From assembly GCA_013398295.1 (NCBI GenBank), contig VZSF01001525.1, positions 32,576 through 96,575 on the forward strand: 64,000 nt of DNA, read 5' to 3'. How positions within the stretch are numbered: the first letter of the stretch is position 1; every line of letters begins with the position of its first letter. The notes beneath the pieces are model-generated. The model was not told the DNA's origin. It ran no database searches and saw nothing but the letters and a program-made list of their open reading frames with translations. Below are positions 47,001 through 58,785 of this stretch, in pieces. This stretch comes from Chionis minor (taxonomy: Eukaryota; Chordata; Aves; Charadriiformes; Chionididae). A program made the translations under genes and the position numbers.

Positions 47001-50000
47001 GCGAGGTGGCAGAGCCACTGATGGGACCCAAGAGCCCCAACCCAGCCCTCCCTGCCCACTCAGAGCTGGGGCAGAACCCCGCCCCTCCCAGCTCGGCTCT
47101 CAGCACCCCCACAGCAGACACCCACCAGTGTGCAGCAGCATGTGCCGAATGAGCACCCTCTTGTGCGCAGTGGCAAAGGCACACTCGGTGCACTTGTGGA
47201 TCTTCTCGTTGGCATGCATCTTCCCCACATGGTCGTGAAACTCCACGGGGTTGAAAGTGGCATAGGGGCAGAAGCTGCACTGGAGCTGCTCGCTGCCCGG
47301 GTGCCCCTGCTTCTTGTGCTTGCGGAAAACGTGCTTGTTGGAGCAGATGAAGTCACACTGCTGGCAGTGGAAGGCATAGTGGGTTTTTCGGTGAGCCTCC
47401 ATGGCCTCAGCTGTGCCAAAGAGCAGTGAGCAGGCATGGTACTTGCACTCCACTGCCTTGATGCCATGAGCATCCTTGAGGTGACGGACAAACTCCTTCC
47501 GGTCCTCTGCGCAGTAGTCACAGCCCCCCTGGAAGCAGCTCAGCCTCTTGGGCTCAGCTTTGTGAGTCTTCAAGTGCTCTTTGAGGGCCTGGCTAAGCCG
47601 GAACTTCTCCTCGCAGACGGGGCAGGAGTAAACATCAGAGTAGAAGTTGGAGATGTCCTCATGCATGCTGGCCATGTGGCGGTTGAGGGCGTTTTTCTCC
47701 ACTGAGCTGTAATGGCACAGCGGACAGCGGTGAGCCTTCTCACCTGTCTCCCGCATCATGTGGATTTTCAGCTTGCTTTTGCTGGTGAAATACTTGTGGC
47801 AGTTGGGGCACTGCAGGCTGGGGTCAGGGAAGTGCAGGTGGAGGTGCTCCACCAGGTGTGTCCGCTTCTTGAAGCACCGCTTGCATTCAGGGCACATGTG
47901 GGTTTTGTAGAGGTACTCAGAGCCCTCTGCAACATCCCCTGCAAGAGCAGAAGAGGAGGTGTCATCAGCAGGGAAGAGAAAAAGAAGAGCACAAGCAGGT
48001 GTTCTGATCCAGCTGTGCCAGGGTGAGGGCTTATCATATATGCAGTCACACAGCAGCGATTTATTTGGAGGGACTGTCCCCACCCCTAGCCAACAGCATG
48101 GTTCAGGTGGGCTCTTTCCAGCTCAACACTGACAAAGATGATCCAGTGCCTGCCCGTGTACCCCGACTCCCTAAAGCCAGGCAGACTTTTCCAAACTTTT
48201 GCCTGAGCCTGGCAGCAGCTGAGGACAGGCATGAGGAGAAGAAGGGACACATTTGCTTGGGCAGAGGGCAGGAGAGGGGGAGACTGGTACATGCAGGAGA
48301 CACGACGCTGTTGGACAGCACAGGCTCCCCATGTCCCACCAACCCAGCCCACATCTCCCCGCCAGTCTCAAGGCCATGCTGCTTGTTCGTAATATGAAGC
48401 CCAAGCAGCTCCTGGTAAGGCCCCACATCCTACCTTTGAAGTGCTGTGCCTGTGGCACTCTGGCTTTCTCAGGAGCCACCTTCCTGTCCTCTTTGGCCTC
48501 GCCTTCACAGGGGCTCTCGCCATCCTCCTCCAGTGACTCGTTCCCACCGCTGTCTGAATCCTCATCTCCACCTGATGCTTTCTGCCCTGCCAAGGAGCCC
48601 TCCCCAGTGCCTGTGGGCTTTGTTGGCCTCACTTCTGCTGCGGCATCTTCCCAGACAGAGTGGCAATTCCCTGCCTCCTCCTGCCCTTCTGCTGCTGCTT
48701 CAGTGAGGAAAGACAGAGATCATCATGCTGCAGGCAAGAGGGAACCACCCCCCCCTCATCCACACACGTGCAAAAAACCTCCTGGCTGAGATGAGGAAGG
48801 CACAAAACATGCCACAGGGAGGAAGGAATGCAGGGCTCCCTGCCCCTCTGGCAGCACAGCCTCGCCCCCTACTCCTCCCAGTTGTAACTGGGATGCAGGG
48901 ACACAGTCAGCCTCTGCAGTACCTACAGGCCCTGTCCCCCTCACCCAGCCGCACCTGACAGCGGGATGCAGTGCTGCTGCTCCAGGCCGTGGGGGACCAA
49001 GCCAGGAGGATTGCCTGTCACAGACGTCTCACTGGGGGACTCCGCAGCATGGCCCTTCCTGTGCTGCCAGAAGAGCTTGGCATTGGCTGTGACGAAGTCG
49101 CAGTGACCACAGTGGAAGGGGAAGTGGGTGCGGTGGTGCTGCTCCATGGCCGGGCGGCTGGGGAAGAGCAGTGGGCAGGCACGGTAGGCACAGGACACAG
49201 GGGAGGCCCCGTGCAGGCGACGCAGGTGGCCGCGCAGTTGCTTGCGGTCCTCCGTGGTGAAGCAGCAGCCGTTCTCGGGGCAGGGCAGGGTTCCTGGTGG
49301 GGCACGGTGGGTCTTGAAATGCTCCTTGAGTTCACTGGGCTGCGTGAATGCCTCCTGGCAGATGGGGCACAGCAGGCGCTCAGGAGCAGAGCCCTCCTGC
49401 GTGCCAGCTCCAGGTGGCTCTGAGCTCCCCGGCTCACTCTGGCCCTCACTGGCAGAAGCCAACAATGCACCAGGGAGCTCCAGGTGCCCTGAGGGGGCCA
49501 GCAGCAGGCATTGGTGCTGGGACAGCAGGGAGGCCTCTGGGAAGCTCTGGCTGCACCTCTCGCAGAAATACAGCTCCACCACTTTGACCAACACCTCTGC
49601 AAAGACCAAGAGGAGAGCATTAGAAAGGGCTTTTGCCAGGCCCAGAGCCTGGGACTGGTGGTTCAGTTCCAGCTCTAGACAAGGAGGATAAAACCCTGTT
49701 GCCACAAGTTACAGTTTGGAGAACTGCAGCCCTCCCTTTGCCCGGGGTATCCTAAGACACCTCCTGTAAGGGAGGGGACACCACCACCTAGGTGACCATG
49801 ATGACTAGGTCTGCCCCTTAGTACCTTTGAGGCACACAGAGATGTGAGAGCGACTCAGCCCCATTCCTAGCAGGATGTGCCGACACTGGACCCAGGTGAG
49901 AAGCATGCTGGGGGCAGCAGTCCAGGATGGAGGTCTCCACCTGGTCCCTACTGACAGCCCTGAGCAAAACCCTCACCCATCATGCAACTTCCACAGCCAC

Positions 50001-50523
50001 CCCTCCCCATCCACACACCCAGTTTGTGCCAGGTCTGCACTGAATGGTGCAGACTCATGATGCACATGGGGTCAGAGACACAAGGGCACCGTAGTGTCCC
50101 CAGGGTGCTGGCTAGAGGGGACAGGGGCCCTGGCCAGGCCTCTCTCCCTCCATTGAGCACCACAGGGCCCACGCTGCCCTCCCTGCATCCCATACCTGTG
50201 GCACTGGCTGCATTGCTCAGCGTCACATTGCCAGCCACTGCTTCGATGAATATTTCCACGTTGCTTCCTTCAGCGTGAACCCCTTTCCCAGGCATCGACG
50301 CCTCTGCCAGCAGCAAGTCCTGGCTGGCAGTCAGCGGGGGTGTCCCAGCCAGGCCGGTGCTGGCCACGCCAGGGCTTCCCATGGCTCCTGCCTCTCCTGG
50401 TGTGGGGAGGAGCAGCTCCGAGCACAGGGCCTCCATCTCCCTGCTGGCACCCTCAGATACAGCCACTTCTGCACTCATTGCCACCGAGCATTGGCTTGGT
50501 GTCAGGCAGGAGTGCCTCTCACT
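41059..50523 (-). CDS. ZNF142: Zinc finger protein 142, complete coding region
   Basis: Very large C2H2 zinc-finger protein (roughly thirty fingers), presumed nuclear DNA-binding regulator. Eight coding exons in transcript order: 50478-50196 (ATG at 50478; exon begins about 50523), 49596-48955, 48697-48434, 47938-47126, 46860-46683, 46133-42899, 42047-41942, 41558-41059 (stop at 41059-41061). They total 6021 nt, 2006 residues. Diagnostic stretches match human ZNF142: THMCPECKRCFKKRTHLVEH, ERPHKCELCDFTCRDVSYLS, RYKCDECEYRTNRADALRVH-like terminal fingers, and a C-terminal DPSTPTVHLH. Acidic and Ser-rich linkers separate finger clusters. The exon at 49596-48955 looks like a duplicate of the exon at 47938-47126 (see findings). 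The third exon acceptor is a tandem CAG repeat. Divergent with BCS1L, convergent with PLCD4. Confidence 0.94.
42899..46133 (-). CDS. ZNF142: ZNF142 large central exon (3.2 kb)
   Basis: A 3235-bp exon encodes about 1078 residues. It starts with YQCNQCSYRCHRADQLSSHK, passes through several fingers, a long acidic/Ser-rich linker of about 300 residues (about 45800-44900), two atypical fingers, a second linker, and then an array of more than ten C2H2 fingers ending KPYKCHLCKYACADPSRLK. Most fingers have non-Krueppel linkers; one canonical TGEKPY linker lies near the end. The opposite strand is open for 729 codons; I treat that as a shadow of the finger codons. Confidence 0.94.
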
Positions 50524-50779
50524 CTGAAACAGAAGAAAGTGCTTTAAACCAGGGAGAACCCAGACACCCTGGGATCCTGTAGGATTCTCTGGGGCAGCCT
50601 GTGGTGCCAGTCCCCAGGCAGGGGTATGAATCAGGGTATCTGAACCTGGCTGGGAATCTGGCTCCTTTCTGCTGTCCCCCAAGTGGGCTGCTGGCAAAAC
50701 CCACTGCCACGGGGGTATGAGGACCACCCTACCCTCCTGAAAAGATGCCCAGGGGCCTCTGCCTGAGCCCAACAGCCGG

Positions 50780-51231
50780 GACATGCTCACCGGGCTCACG
50801 TGGGCCCAGACCGGGGCCTCGCCCCCCCCCTCCCAAGACCCGTGCCCAAGTGGGCCCAAGCCCGAGCCCAACCCCCAGACTCAGGCCCAGCCTCCAGCGA
50901 GGAGGTGCCCACCGCGAGTCCCCGCACGGCCGGGGCCGCCCCAGCCCCCTCGCACCGCAGCGCAGCGCCGGCCTGTCCTCGTCACCCCGGGCCGGGGACT
51001 CAAGCCGGTCCCCGCTGCCTCCGGCCCTGACACATCTCGATAGTGCACGCCGGGCGGGCGGGAGCGTCGCCCTTTGTGCCGCTCGCGCCGCGGCTCTGCT
51101 CTGCCCCACCGCCCGTCCCAGCCCCGCTCTATGGTGCGAGCCGGCAGCCGGCCGGAAGCGGCGCCGAGCGGAAGTGAGGGTCGGGGCCATAGAGAGCGGC
51201 GCCGGGAGGGCCAGAGCGGCGCTGCGAGGAG
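50780..51231. promoter_or_regulatory. Bidirectional CpG/ETS promoter of ZNF142 (-) and BCS1L (+)
   Basis: CpG-rich interval between the divergent genes. Two ETS/GABP-type cores on the plus strand: CCGGAAGCGG at 51152-51161 and AGCGGAAGTGA at 51167-51177; inverted CTCTATGG/CCATAGAG elements flank them. A plausible BCS1L non-coding first exon ends at 51231 (CGAGGAG|GTGAGG). A possible ZNF142 leader donor on the minus strand lies at 50790-50789 (CCCG|GTGAGC). GABP-type sites are typical of nuclear genes for mitochondrial proteins, consistent with BCS1L. Confidence 0.75.
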
Positions 51232-52146
51232 GTGAGGGGCGGCGGGGCTGGCGGGCTCCGTCGTAGGGGCGCAGGAAGGGGACCGGACGGGGCTGGGCTT
51301 CTCTGTGGGGAAGGCCGGTGTGGGGCCGAGTCTCCTGCAGGGGAAGGTGGGCTCTAGCCGCGGGGCTGAGGCTCGGCCGCGGCGGGGGGGTGTTGGGAAA
51401 GGCCTCGCTACGGGTCGCGAAGGGCCAACTGCGGGGCAGGGGATGCCTTGCCCTGGGGAGGAGCGTTTTTGCGGGGTCAGGCCCTGTTCTGGGGCGGGTG
51501 AGATCCTGTTTGAGGGAACAGAGCGTTTTTGTCCGTCTGTATGGTGGGCGAGGGTGCCTCTCGTCCCTAGATCTGACAGACCCCTGCTGAGGGAGCTGGA
51601 GAAACTCCAAACCCCCTAAGTATGCAGCTGGTGCCCTTTATCCAGACACGGAGGTGCTGCTTCCACCACAGTCGTACACCCATTGTCAGCAGCAAAGAAC
51701 CGGCTCTCTGCTCAGCCTGGGGATGTAGTTCAGCTTTTTCAAACAATAAACCCTAAATAATTGCAGTGTTCATGATTTCTAGCTGTTTAAAGAATAAAAC
51801 TATGTAAAACTTGGGGCTTGTTGTCATGGCTGAAGCAGCAACTAATGCTTCTGTGATTCCTTGAGGGCTTCCAGCTCCTGGCCCTCTCCTACCTGTCTCA
51901 CCCAGAGGCTGCAGAGAGGGAGGAGGCTCCTGCGACCAGCAGGTGTCTGAACTCCTGCTAATAAGATAAACATGGGTGTGGGAGATCCAAATGTGCCAGG
52001 CAGCCTTTCACCTTGAGAACTGGCCACGATGAAGGCCAGTGAACTGTGGATGATCTGTTATGTCCCCCTGCTGTCATTCAGTCCTCTTTCCATGCAGATT
52101 TGTTCCTGAAGAGATGTTGTGAAAAGGAGCCGCTTAATCTCCCACA

Positions 52147-55100
52147 ATGCCCTTTTCTGACTTCGTCTTGGCGCTGAAGGACAACCCTTACTTCGGGGCT
52201 GGGTTTGGCCTTGTTGGGGTGGGTACAGCCCTGGCGTTAGCCCGGAAAGGGGCCCAGTTCGGGCTGGTGGCTTTCAGGCGCCATTATATGATCACCTTGG
52301 AGGTCCCCAGCAAGGATAAGAGCTACCACTGGCTGCTGAACTGGATCTCCCATCATGCCAAGCACACGCAGCACCTCAGCGTTGAAACGTCGTACCTGCA
52401 GCATGAGAGTGGGCGTGTCAGCACCAAGTTTGACTTTGTTCCCAGCCCTGGGAACCATTTCATCTGGTAAGGGAGGGCAGGGGACAGCAGTCTGGGGGCT
52501 GACCCTTGTTTTGGCAAGGAAATTCCAACCAGAAATTTTCACTGGGGGGCCTGTGGAGGCAACAGAGAAGGTCCTGCCTCTTCCTTGGATCCGGGTTAGG
52601 GCAGGGGCTTGAGAATAGCGAGAGGAGTCTGTATTCACCGGGGTGAAGTGATTTCTTTGCCTGAGATGAGTGTTCCCTTTGATGCAGGACCCGGGCTGGG
52701 CTCAGCTGAGTGGTGCTGGACCACCGTCCCCCAACCCCGTCTTCCTCCCCCAGGTATCACAGGAAGTGGATTCGCATTGAGCGCAATCGGGAGAAGCAGA
52801 TGATCGACCTGCACACGGGGACCCCCTGGGAGTCCGTCACCTTCACTGCACTGGGCAGCAATCGGGAGATCTTCTTCAATATCCTCCAGGAAGGTCTGTA
52901 GCAGAGCTGCGTGGGGTCCTGCTGGGAACAGCCTGCTTCCTGGAGACACCCAGGGCTTCATGAGAGATCCTTTTCCCTGCCAGCTGTTCCCTCTGCCTCT
53001 CTCTTCAGCCCGGGAGCTGGCGTTGCAGCAGCAGGAGGGGAGGACAATCATGTATACGGCCATGGGAGCAGAGTGGCGGCAGTTTGGCTTCCCGCGTCGC
53101 CGCCGTCCTCTCAGCTCCGTGGTGCTGGAGGAAGGTGTCTCAGAGAGGCTGGTCCAGGACGTGAAGGAGTTCATCGACAACCCCAAGTGGTACAGCGAGA
53201 GAGGCAAGGCTCTGGTGTGGTGTCCTCTCTGTCCTGCCTGGTGTGGCTCCTTATCCCCCTGCAGCCATGGCTATGGGGCACCGCCTTGGGCACATCCCAT
53301 AAAGGAGCGAGCCCAGGTGGTGAAGTCAGGGTTGGGTCTGCAAAGGGACAAAATCCCCTTGGTTCTATCCAGTCCTGGAAACCATCATAAGACATGGAGT
53401 TCATTGCTCCTGGGATGCTGCTGTGGGGTGGGGCAGGATGCCTGTGGTCCTCTCTGCGGATGGCTGCAGAGAGATTTTGTCCTGCTGCTTGCCTTCCCTG
53501 CGTTATCCTCTATGTGTGCTCAGCACAGCCGCACAGCTCTGGGGGAGAGAGCTCAGAGCAACCCAGCTGGTTCCTAAAAGGACACTGTCTTCCTAGGAAT
53601 CCCCTACCGAAGAGGCTACCTGCTGTATGGGCCTCCCGGCTGTGGGAAAAGCAGCTTCATGTGAGTATTGCCAGCAGTTTTCCTGCCAGGTGCCTGCTCT
53701 GAGGCACAGCAATCTGGTGAGAGGGTGTGGATGAGTTTGGGTTTGAAAAACGGGAGTGGGCTGTGCCTCCTGAAAGGTGCCTCCAGTGTGTGTTTGTGTT
53801 GCTGGCACTGTGGCAGGTCAGGGTGACGAGCCCTTCGTGCCCTTGCTTTGCACAGTGCTGTGCGGTACCAGCAGGCTGAGCAGGGGCTCGTACCCGCCCC
53901 CATATCTGATCCCTGCTGGGGGAGGATGCCTCTGCCCTCTCCCCCACTGCTGAGCAGGGAGATAAGGTTCTTCCTCCGCTCCAGGCTTTCTTGCTGTGAT
54001 TCACTCCTGTGGTTTGTGTACTTCCCAGCACAGCCCTGGCTGGGGAGCTGCAGTACAGTATCTGCCTGATGAGCCTCAGTGACCGCAGCCTCTCTGATGA
54101 CCGGCTCAATCACCTCCTGAGCGTGGCACCACAGCAGAGCATCATCCTGCTGGAGGACGTGGACGCTGCCTTCGTCAGCCGGGACCTCGCTGCTGAGAGT
54201 GAGCGGTGCCCCTGTTCCTGGGCCAGCAATGGGAGGGAGGCTTGCTGGCTCTGCTGGGGAGAGGTTTGGGCTCCAGGCTGCTCTGTCACACCAGCAGAGA
54301 CCAGGAGTGGGCAGCTTTCTGGGGACTTGGGGCCCAAGCTGGTCCTTGCCTAGCTTTGGATAGGCTATATAAAGGGAAATTTGGGTCCTTTATTCTCAGG
54401 CAAAGACAATTCTCCTGCCCCGCTATTTTCAGCATGAGGGAGGGGATGGCTTTCCCATTCATTCTCTTCTTGGGTTCCCAGGTGTCCTGGGGTGGAGGGT
54501 GGGCAGGGGAGGTGTATGTGCAAAGGGTCAACCTTGGGGGAAGGAGAGAGTGGGGAGCTTGGCTTAAGCCTCAGGTGATAGGGAGGGGGCCCGCAAGAGT
54601 GTGTGGGGTTAGTGGCCAATGGATATGAACTCGGACACCTCTATCCCCAGACCCGGCTGTGTACCAAGGCATGGGGCGCCTGACCTTCAGCGGCCTCCTC
54701 AATGCACTGGATGGTGTGGCCTCCACGGAGGCCAGGATTGTCTTCATGACCACCAACTACGTGGACAGGTTAGAGCCGCCCTCTGGGAGGGAATGGGGAG
54801 GGTAGCACAGGAAAACCTTGCTCCCTTTTGATGACCTATATGGATGGCTATTTGCATCCTCCAGTGTGAAGACTGGGGGTTCAGGTTTCCCAAATCCTCC
54901 CTTGGGATGCAAATCCCTTGATCTCTAATTGGGATCCCCTTTGCTGGAGCCTCAGATGCTTCCTTGCTGTTCAGACCAGAGTTCTGCCCTTCAGGAGAGG
55001 TACCAGCTTTCTGCCTGTGGGGAGCTGTGGACTTTGGGGTTGTGGCTGTGCTGCGAGTGAAGCGCTGGCCCCACGCACGGCCCGTTGAGTCGGCAGGATG

Positions 55101-55716
55101 CAGCCTGGGCTCGCGGCAACTGGCCAGATGCTGCCCTGTGGCTGGCTTGGCTCACTCCAGACTGAGCTGGCCTAGAGTGACCTAGAGGTTGCTTGTGGGA
55201 CAGAAATGGGCAGAGCTGTTTCCCAGGACACGCTTGGCCTCCTCCAGAGCCAGCCCTTCCATAGCTGTCTCATGTCTTCTGGGTTGATTTACCCCCTCAG
55301 CGCCCCAGGGGACAAATCTCTTCCCTACTTTGCCATCTCACGCTGCAGGGCGCCTTGGAGATAGGACGCTGGCTGTGCTAGCGTGGAGGGCTGCTTCCTG
55401 TAGGACCCACCCTGCAGAGACACCTTGATCAGGTTTTCAAGGCACCCCTGTATCTCCTGACAGGCTGGATCCAGCCCTGGTGCGGCCCGGCCGTGTGGAT
55501 CTCAAGCAGTACGTGGGCCATTGCTCCCACTGGCAGCTCGCCTGCATGTTCCGGCGCTTCTACCCCGAGCAGACCCCAGCTGCAGCCGAGCAGTTTGCAG
55601 AGCAGGCGCTACAAGTCTCCAAACAGATCAGCGCTGCCCAGGTGCAGGGCCACTTCATGCTCTACAAGACAGACCCTGAAGGAGCCATTTCAAACATACG
55701 TTCCATCCTGCTCTGA
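52147..55716 (+). CDS. BCS1L: BCS1-like mitochondrial AAA ATPase, complete
   Basis: Inner mitochondrial membrane AAA protein that translocates and inserts the Rieske iron-sulfur protein into respiratory complex III. Seven coding exons: 52147-52466 (5' UTR from 52098), 52754-52893, 53009-53203, 53597-53660, 54029-54198, 54651-54768, 55464-55716 (TGA 55714-55716). They total 1260 nt, 419 residues, the human length. N-terminal membrane segment [19 protein letters not shown] followed by a basic stretch acts as the internal import signal; BCS1-specific domain follows. Walker A is GPPGCGKSS at 230-238, Walker [12 protein letters not shown], and the arginine-containing [15 protein letters not shown] is present. 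The intron after 53203 is GC-AG. The first UTR exon probably ends at 51231. Confidence 0.97.
53204..53596 (+). other. BCS1L: GC-AG intron in BCS1L
   Basis: The exon ends AGC GAG AGA G (53203) and the intron starts GCAAGG, with the strong AG|GCAAG context expected of GC donors. The acceptor is TCTTCCTAG at 53596. The join gives G|GA ATC CCC TAC, encoding [15 protein letters not shown] as in human BCS1L. The nearest GT (CTG|GTGTGG, 53216 onward) is in the wrong phase for the next exon. Confidence 0.9.
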
Positions 55717-58700
55717 CCAGGGACCGCCTTTCCCCTGCCACGCTGCAAGGACTGGGACAAGGACTTGACCATCCTGGGAATGCTGTTGAGCTGCCCAGCC
55801 ACGCAGGCCAGGTCTCTGTCCACCTCTCCTCACCAAGGTCTTGGCTTTTTATTAGAACATATGGAGCGTCAGAGCTGCTAGACTTGCAGCAGGAAAAGGG
55901 GATCAGCTCTTGCTGCTCCCCAAACTTGGGTGCTACTGCACTGGCCTCGCTTGCCAGTGCATGCTTCCTGCTGGGATTGCTGTAAGCTGCCAAGGCTCAT
56001 GGATGGGAATCCCCTTCCTTGTGGGGCAGTCTGGGGATGCCCCAGATGGGCATTTCCCTGGGGCAGGACGTTGGGGTGCTGCACTGCTGTGGAGCTGCTG
56101 GTCTTTGAAGGGTGAAGAGTCTTTACCGGTGTTTGAATATCCTCTGTGAAGTGCACAACATGGCTCTTGGCTCTCCAGTCCCTTTGCCCATTAATTGCCC
56201 CGATATCCAGCTGCTGGTCCAGGGCCCAGCACAGCCAGTACTGCAAATCCAGGGTGTTTCAGAAAAAAGCAGCTCCCAAGAGACAGCTCATTGTCCCTTG
56301 GGCTGCAGGCTGGTGTCACAGCTCCTGCCCTGCTGGGCTGCGATGCCAAGTTGCAGATCTGCTTGGACATTGTTCCTGGGTGGGCATGACTGTCCCTCCT
56401 GCCAGAGGAGGAGATGTGGGGCCCTGGAGCTACTGCAGGCCTGTGTGTTGGGGGAGGTTAGAGGCTTTGGCTGGTTACAGAACATCTTCCCAAGAGCTCG
56501 GTGTTAACCCCAGTGTGAATTTCTGCAGTCTGGTTTGGCCAGTGCCAGGCACAGAAATCCGTGTTGGGGGTGACTACTCTCCTTCCAGCAGGCAAGGCCC
56601 TGTGTGGCTGAAGGAGGGATTTGGCCTGCTGCTGGCAGTCTTGCAGCCTTTTCCCTGTTGCTGGACAAAAAGTCCTGGATGGTCTGGTAGAGCCACAGGT
56701 TCCTGAAAAGCAACCAAGAAGTGGGCAGGTTCTGCACCTCCTTCCCAGCGCCACGGAGCCAGGGGTCAGGGTATGCATGCTGACCCACAGAACAAGCCAG
56801 CCAGAGCCCCTCTCTTCCCAGTTCCTGTTTCAGAATCCCACAATCAGCTCACCCAGAGCCAGCTCCGTGTTCATGTCCTTGCTTTCGGGGAGCTGGTGGG
56901 GCTGGGGTAGCTGGTTCGAGGCCAAACACAAACAGGTTGCTGCTCAGCCCTCTTGGCTCTGCCCTGAAGGGCCAACAGCAAAGCTGGGAGCGTGCAGGGA
57001 TACGAAAGCATCCAGCTGATGCCACCTGGCTGAATTTCAGCACAAATGGGTGCTGCTTCGATGCAACCCTGGACTTGCACAAATGTTTCTAGTGAACCAT
57101 GAGGGGGTCTCCAGGGCCTCAGGGCAGCTCCCAGAGCAGGGCGCTGCTGTTGGCATCTCAAACCCTGTGCTTGGCCGTCCTGCAGAGGCTGACTGCTCTG
57201 ATCCAGCCTTGTCTCACAGAGCTGGGGGTCAAAACTGGCCAGTGAGTGACTGGTGAAAGCCTTGCAGCAGTTTGGGAGGATGTGGAAGTGGTGAGGGAGA
57301 GCCAGAGGGGACATGGACCCCGCACCCCGATGCCACCACACAAGACCACAGGCAACAGCTGTCACTCTGATGCTTTTAATAGTGTTAGTGCTACAGACGC
57401 TGCTGGTGCCCTTCTGCCTGGCCCAAGTGCTTTTGCCAGTTAAGCCTCACAACAGCCCTGTGAGGTAGGTGGGTGACACAGGTGGACACCAAGCAAGGAG
57501 CCCCAGGGCAGGGTGCAGGCTCTATTCCTCCCCGCTGACAGGGAGGCTTGTTTTGTTTAGCTCAAATTCATTTCCACGCACTGTTGCAAAAATGTCCTCT
57601 GCTCCAGCAGTGAGTCAGAAAGGTGAGAGCCCTTCCTACGTCCCTACCCCAGCATAAAACCTTCCCCTCTAACATGTCTAGCATTTGATTGAAGTTACCC
57701 AAGTATGTGCACACTCCAATTTCCATGGCTGAATTCCCATGCTCCAAACACTGGGCATAGCAGTTTTCCTGCCGAGAGTAAGCCTGGCTCGCTTGAGGAT
57801 GTCAAGGAGCTGGAGCTTCAGCATCAGCTGCTGCAAGGGGCAGAGGTCCTCGTGTTTCTTTCAGGACATGACCAAACACTTTTCTTGGAGCACAGCAATT
57901 TCCCAAGTGAGGGTAGGAAGCAGCAGAACAGGCAGCAATGTCAGATAAAGTTTACACCTTTTCACCCGAGTACGGACAGGCCATTCACCCGGAAACCAGC
58001 TGGAAGAAGGACTGAGTGAGCACTGAAGAAAATTGGGGTTCTCTTCAGGGAGCGTGTGCTTAGCCCTCATCTCCAGCAGGGCACAATGTCTGGCCCTTAG
58101 ATTCCCAAGGCCAGGACAAGTAGTGTAGGCTCAGACCAAGGAGGCAACCCCCCCCCCCCGCAACTTCTCAAGCTTTAGGGTTGAAAATAGGCCAGTGTTG
58201 GAAATTTAAGCACAGAAGATTCTTGGGCAGTGGGTTAAATCAACCCCTTCAGGACAAGGCTGGGCATGGAGAGAGCAGCGCAGCAGTCAAGGAGGACCGG
58301 TTCAAGAGACGGCTTTTGTGCACCCTTCAAGTGCCAAAGGATCAGCAAGGGAGAGGCAGGACAAATGCCCTCCCAGCTGGTAGAAAGCGCTCGGTTTCCC
58401 AGGGATCTCACCCAAAGCTCTGGCAAGTCTTTTGCAACCTGGCCATTTTTGCACTTGGCAGCAGAAGGAAGACAGTAACAACCCATGTGTGGCCAAAAGA
58501 GAGGCGGGGGCACAAGGCACAAACAAGTGTGAAGGAATGAACACTGTCTGGGTGAGCCAGATAGCTTACACTGAGCCAGGCAAAGCGGGGACCGGGGAGC
58601 GCTCCTGCCACCCAGGAGCGCCAGGGGAAAGTCTCTGCCCTGGCCCTGGGCACAGGGAAGAGGGAGGGGAGTGAGCAACACCAGGGATCAACACCTTTGC

Positions 58701-58779
58701 TCTGAACAGCAAAGAACAGGAGTGAGAGAACAGAGTAAACACAGGGAGCAGGCTCTATGGAGAAGATCCAAAGAATTAA
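55717..58779. other. BCS1L 3' UTR and intergenic DNA before RNF25, no gene seen
   Basis: About 3 kb. I found no canonical plus-strand AATAAA soon after the BCS1L stop, so the 3' end cannot be placed. Open frames on both strands show no domain or consistent splicing. A MIR-like segment lies near 57440-57475. Confidence 0.55.
57440..57475 (+). repeat. Possible ancient MIR/CORE-SINE fragment
   Basis: CCTCACAACAGCCCTGTGAG continuing GTAGGT closely resembles the conserved central part of MIR as I remember it (CTCACAACAACCCTATGAGG). Flanking similarity is weak, so a chance match or exapted element are both possible. Confidence 0.45.
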
Positions 58780-58785
58780 TTTAAT
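58780..58785 (-). terminator. Candidate ATTAAA polyadenylation signal for RNF25
   Basis: ATTAAA on the minus strand about 1.03 kb past the RNF25 stop, the first common polyA hexamer I noted downstream. It would give a long but reasonable 3' UTR. No cleavage evidence. Confidence 0.35.

Noticed and set aside
53204..53218. Alternative GT donor at about 53216 in BCS1L
   Set aside because: It would add four residues and put the next exon out of frame, destroying the Walker A domain; the GC donor restores the conserved sequence.
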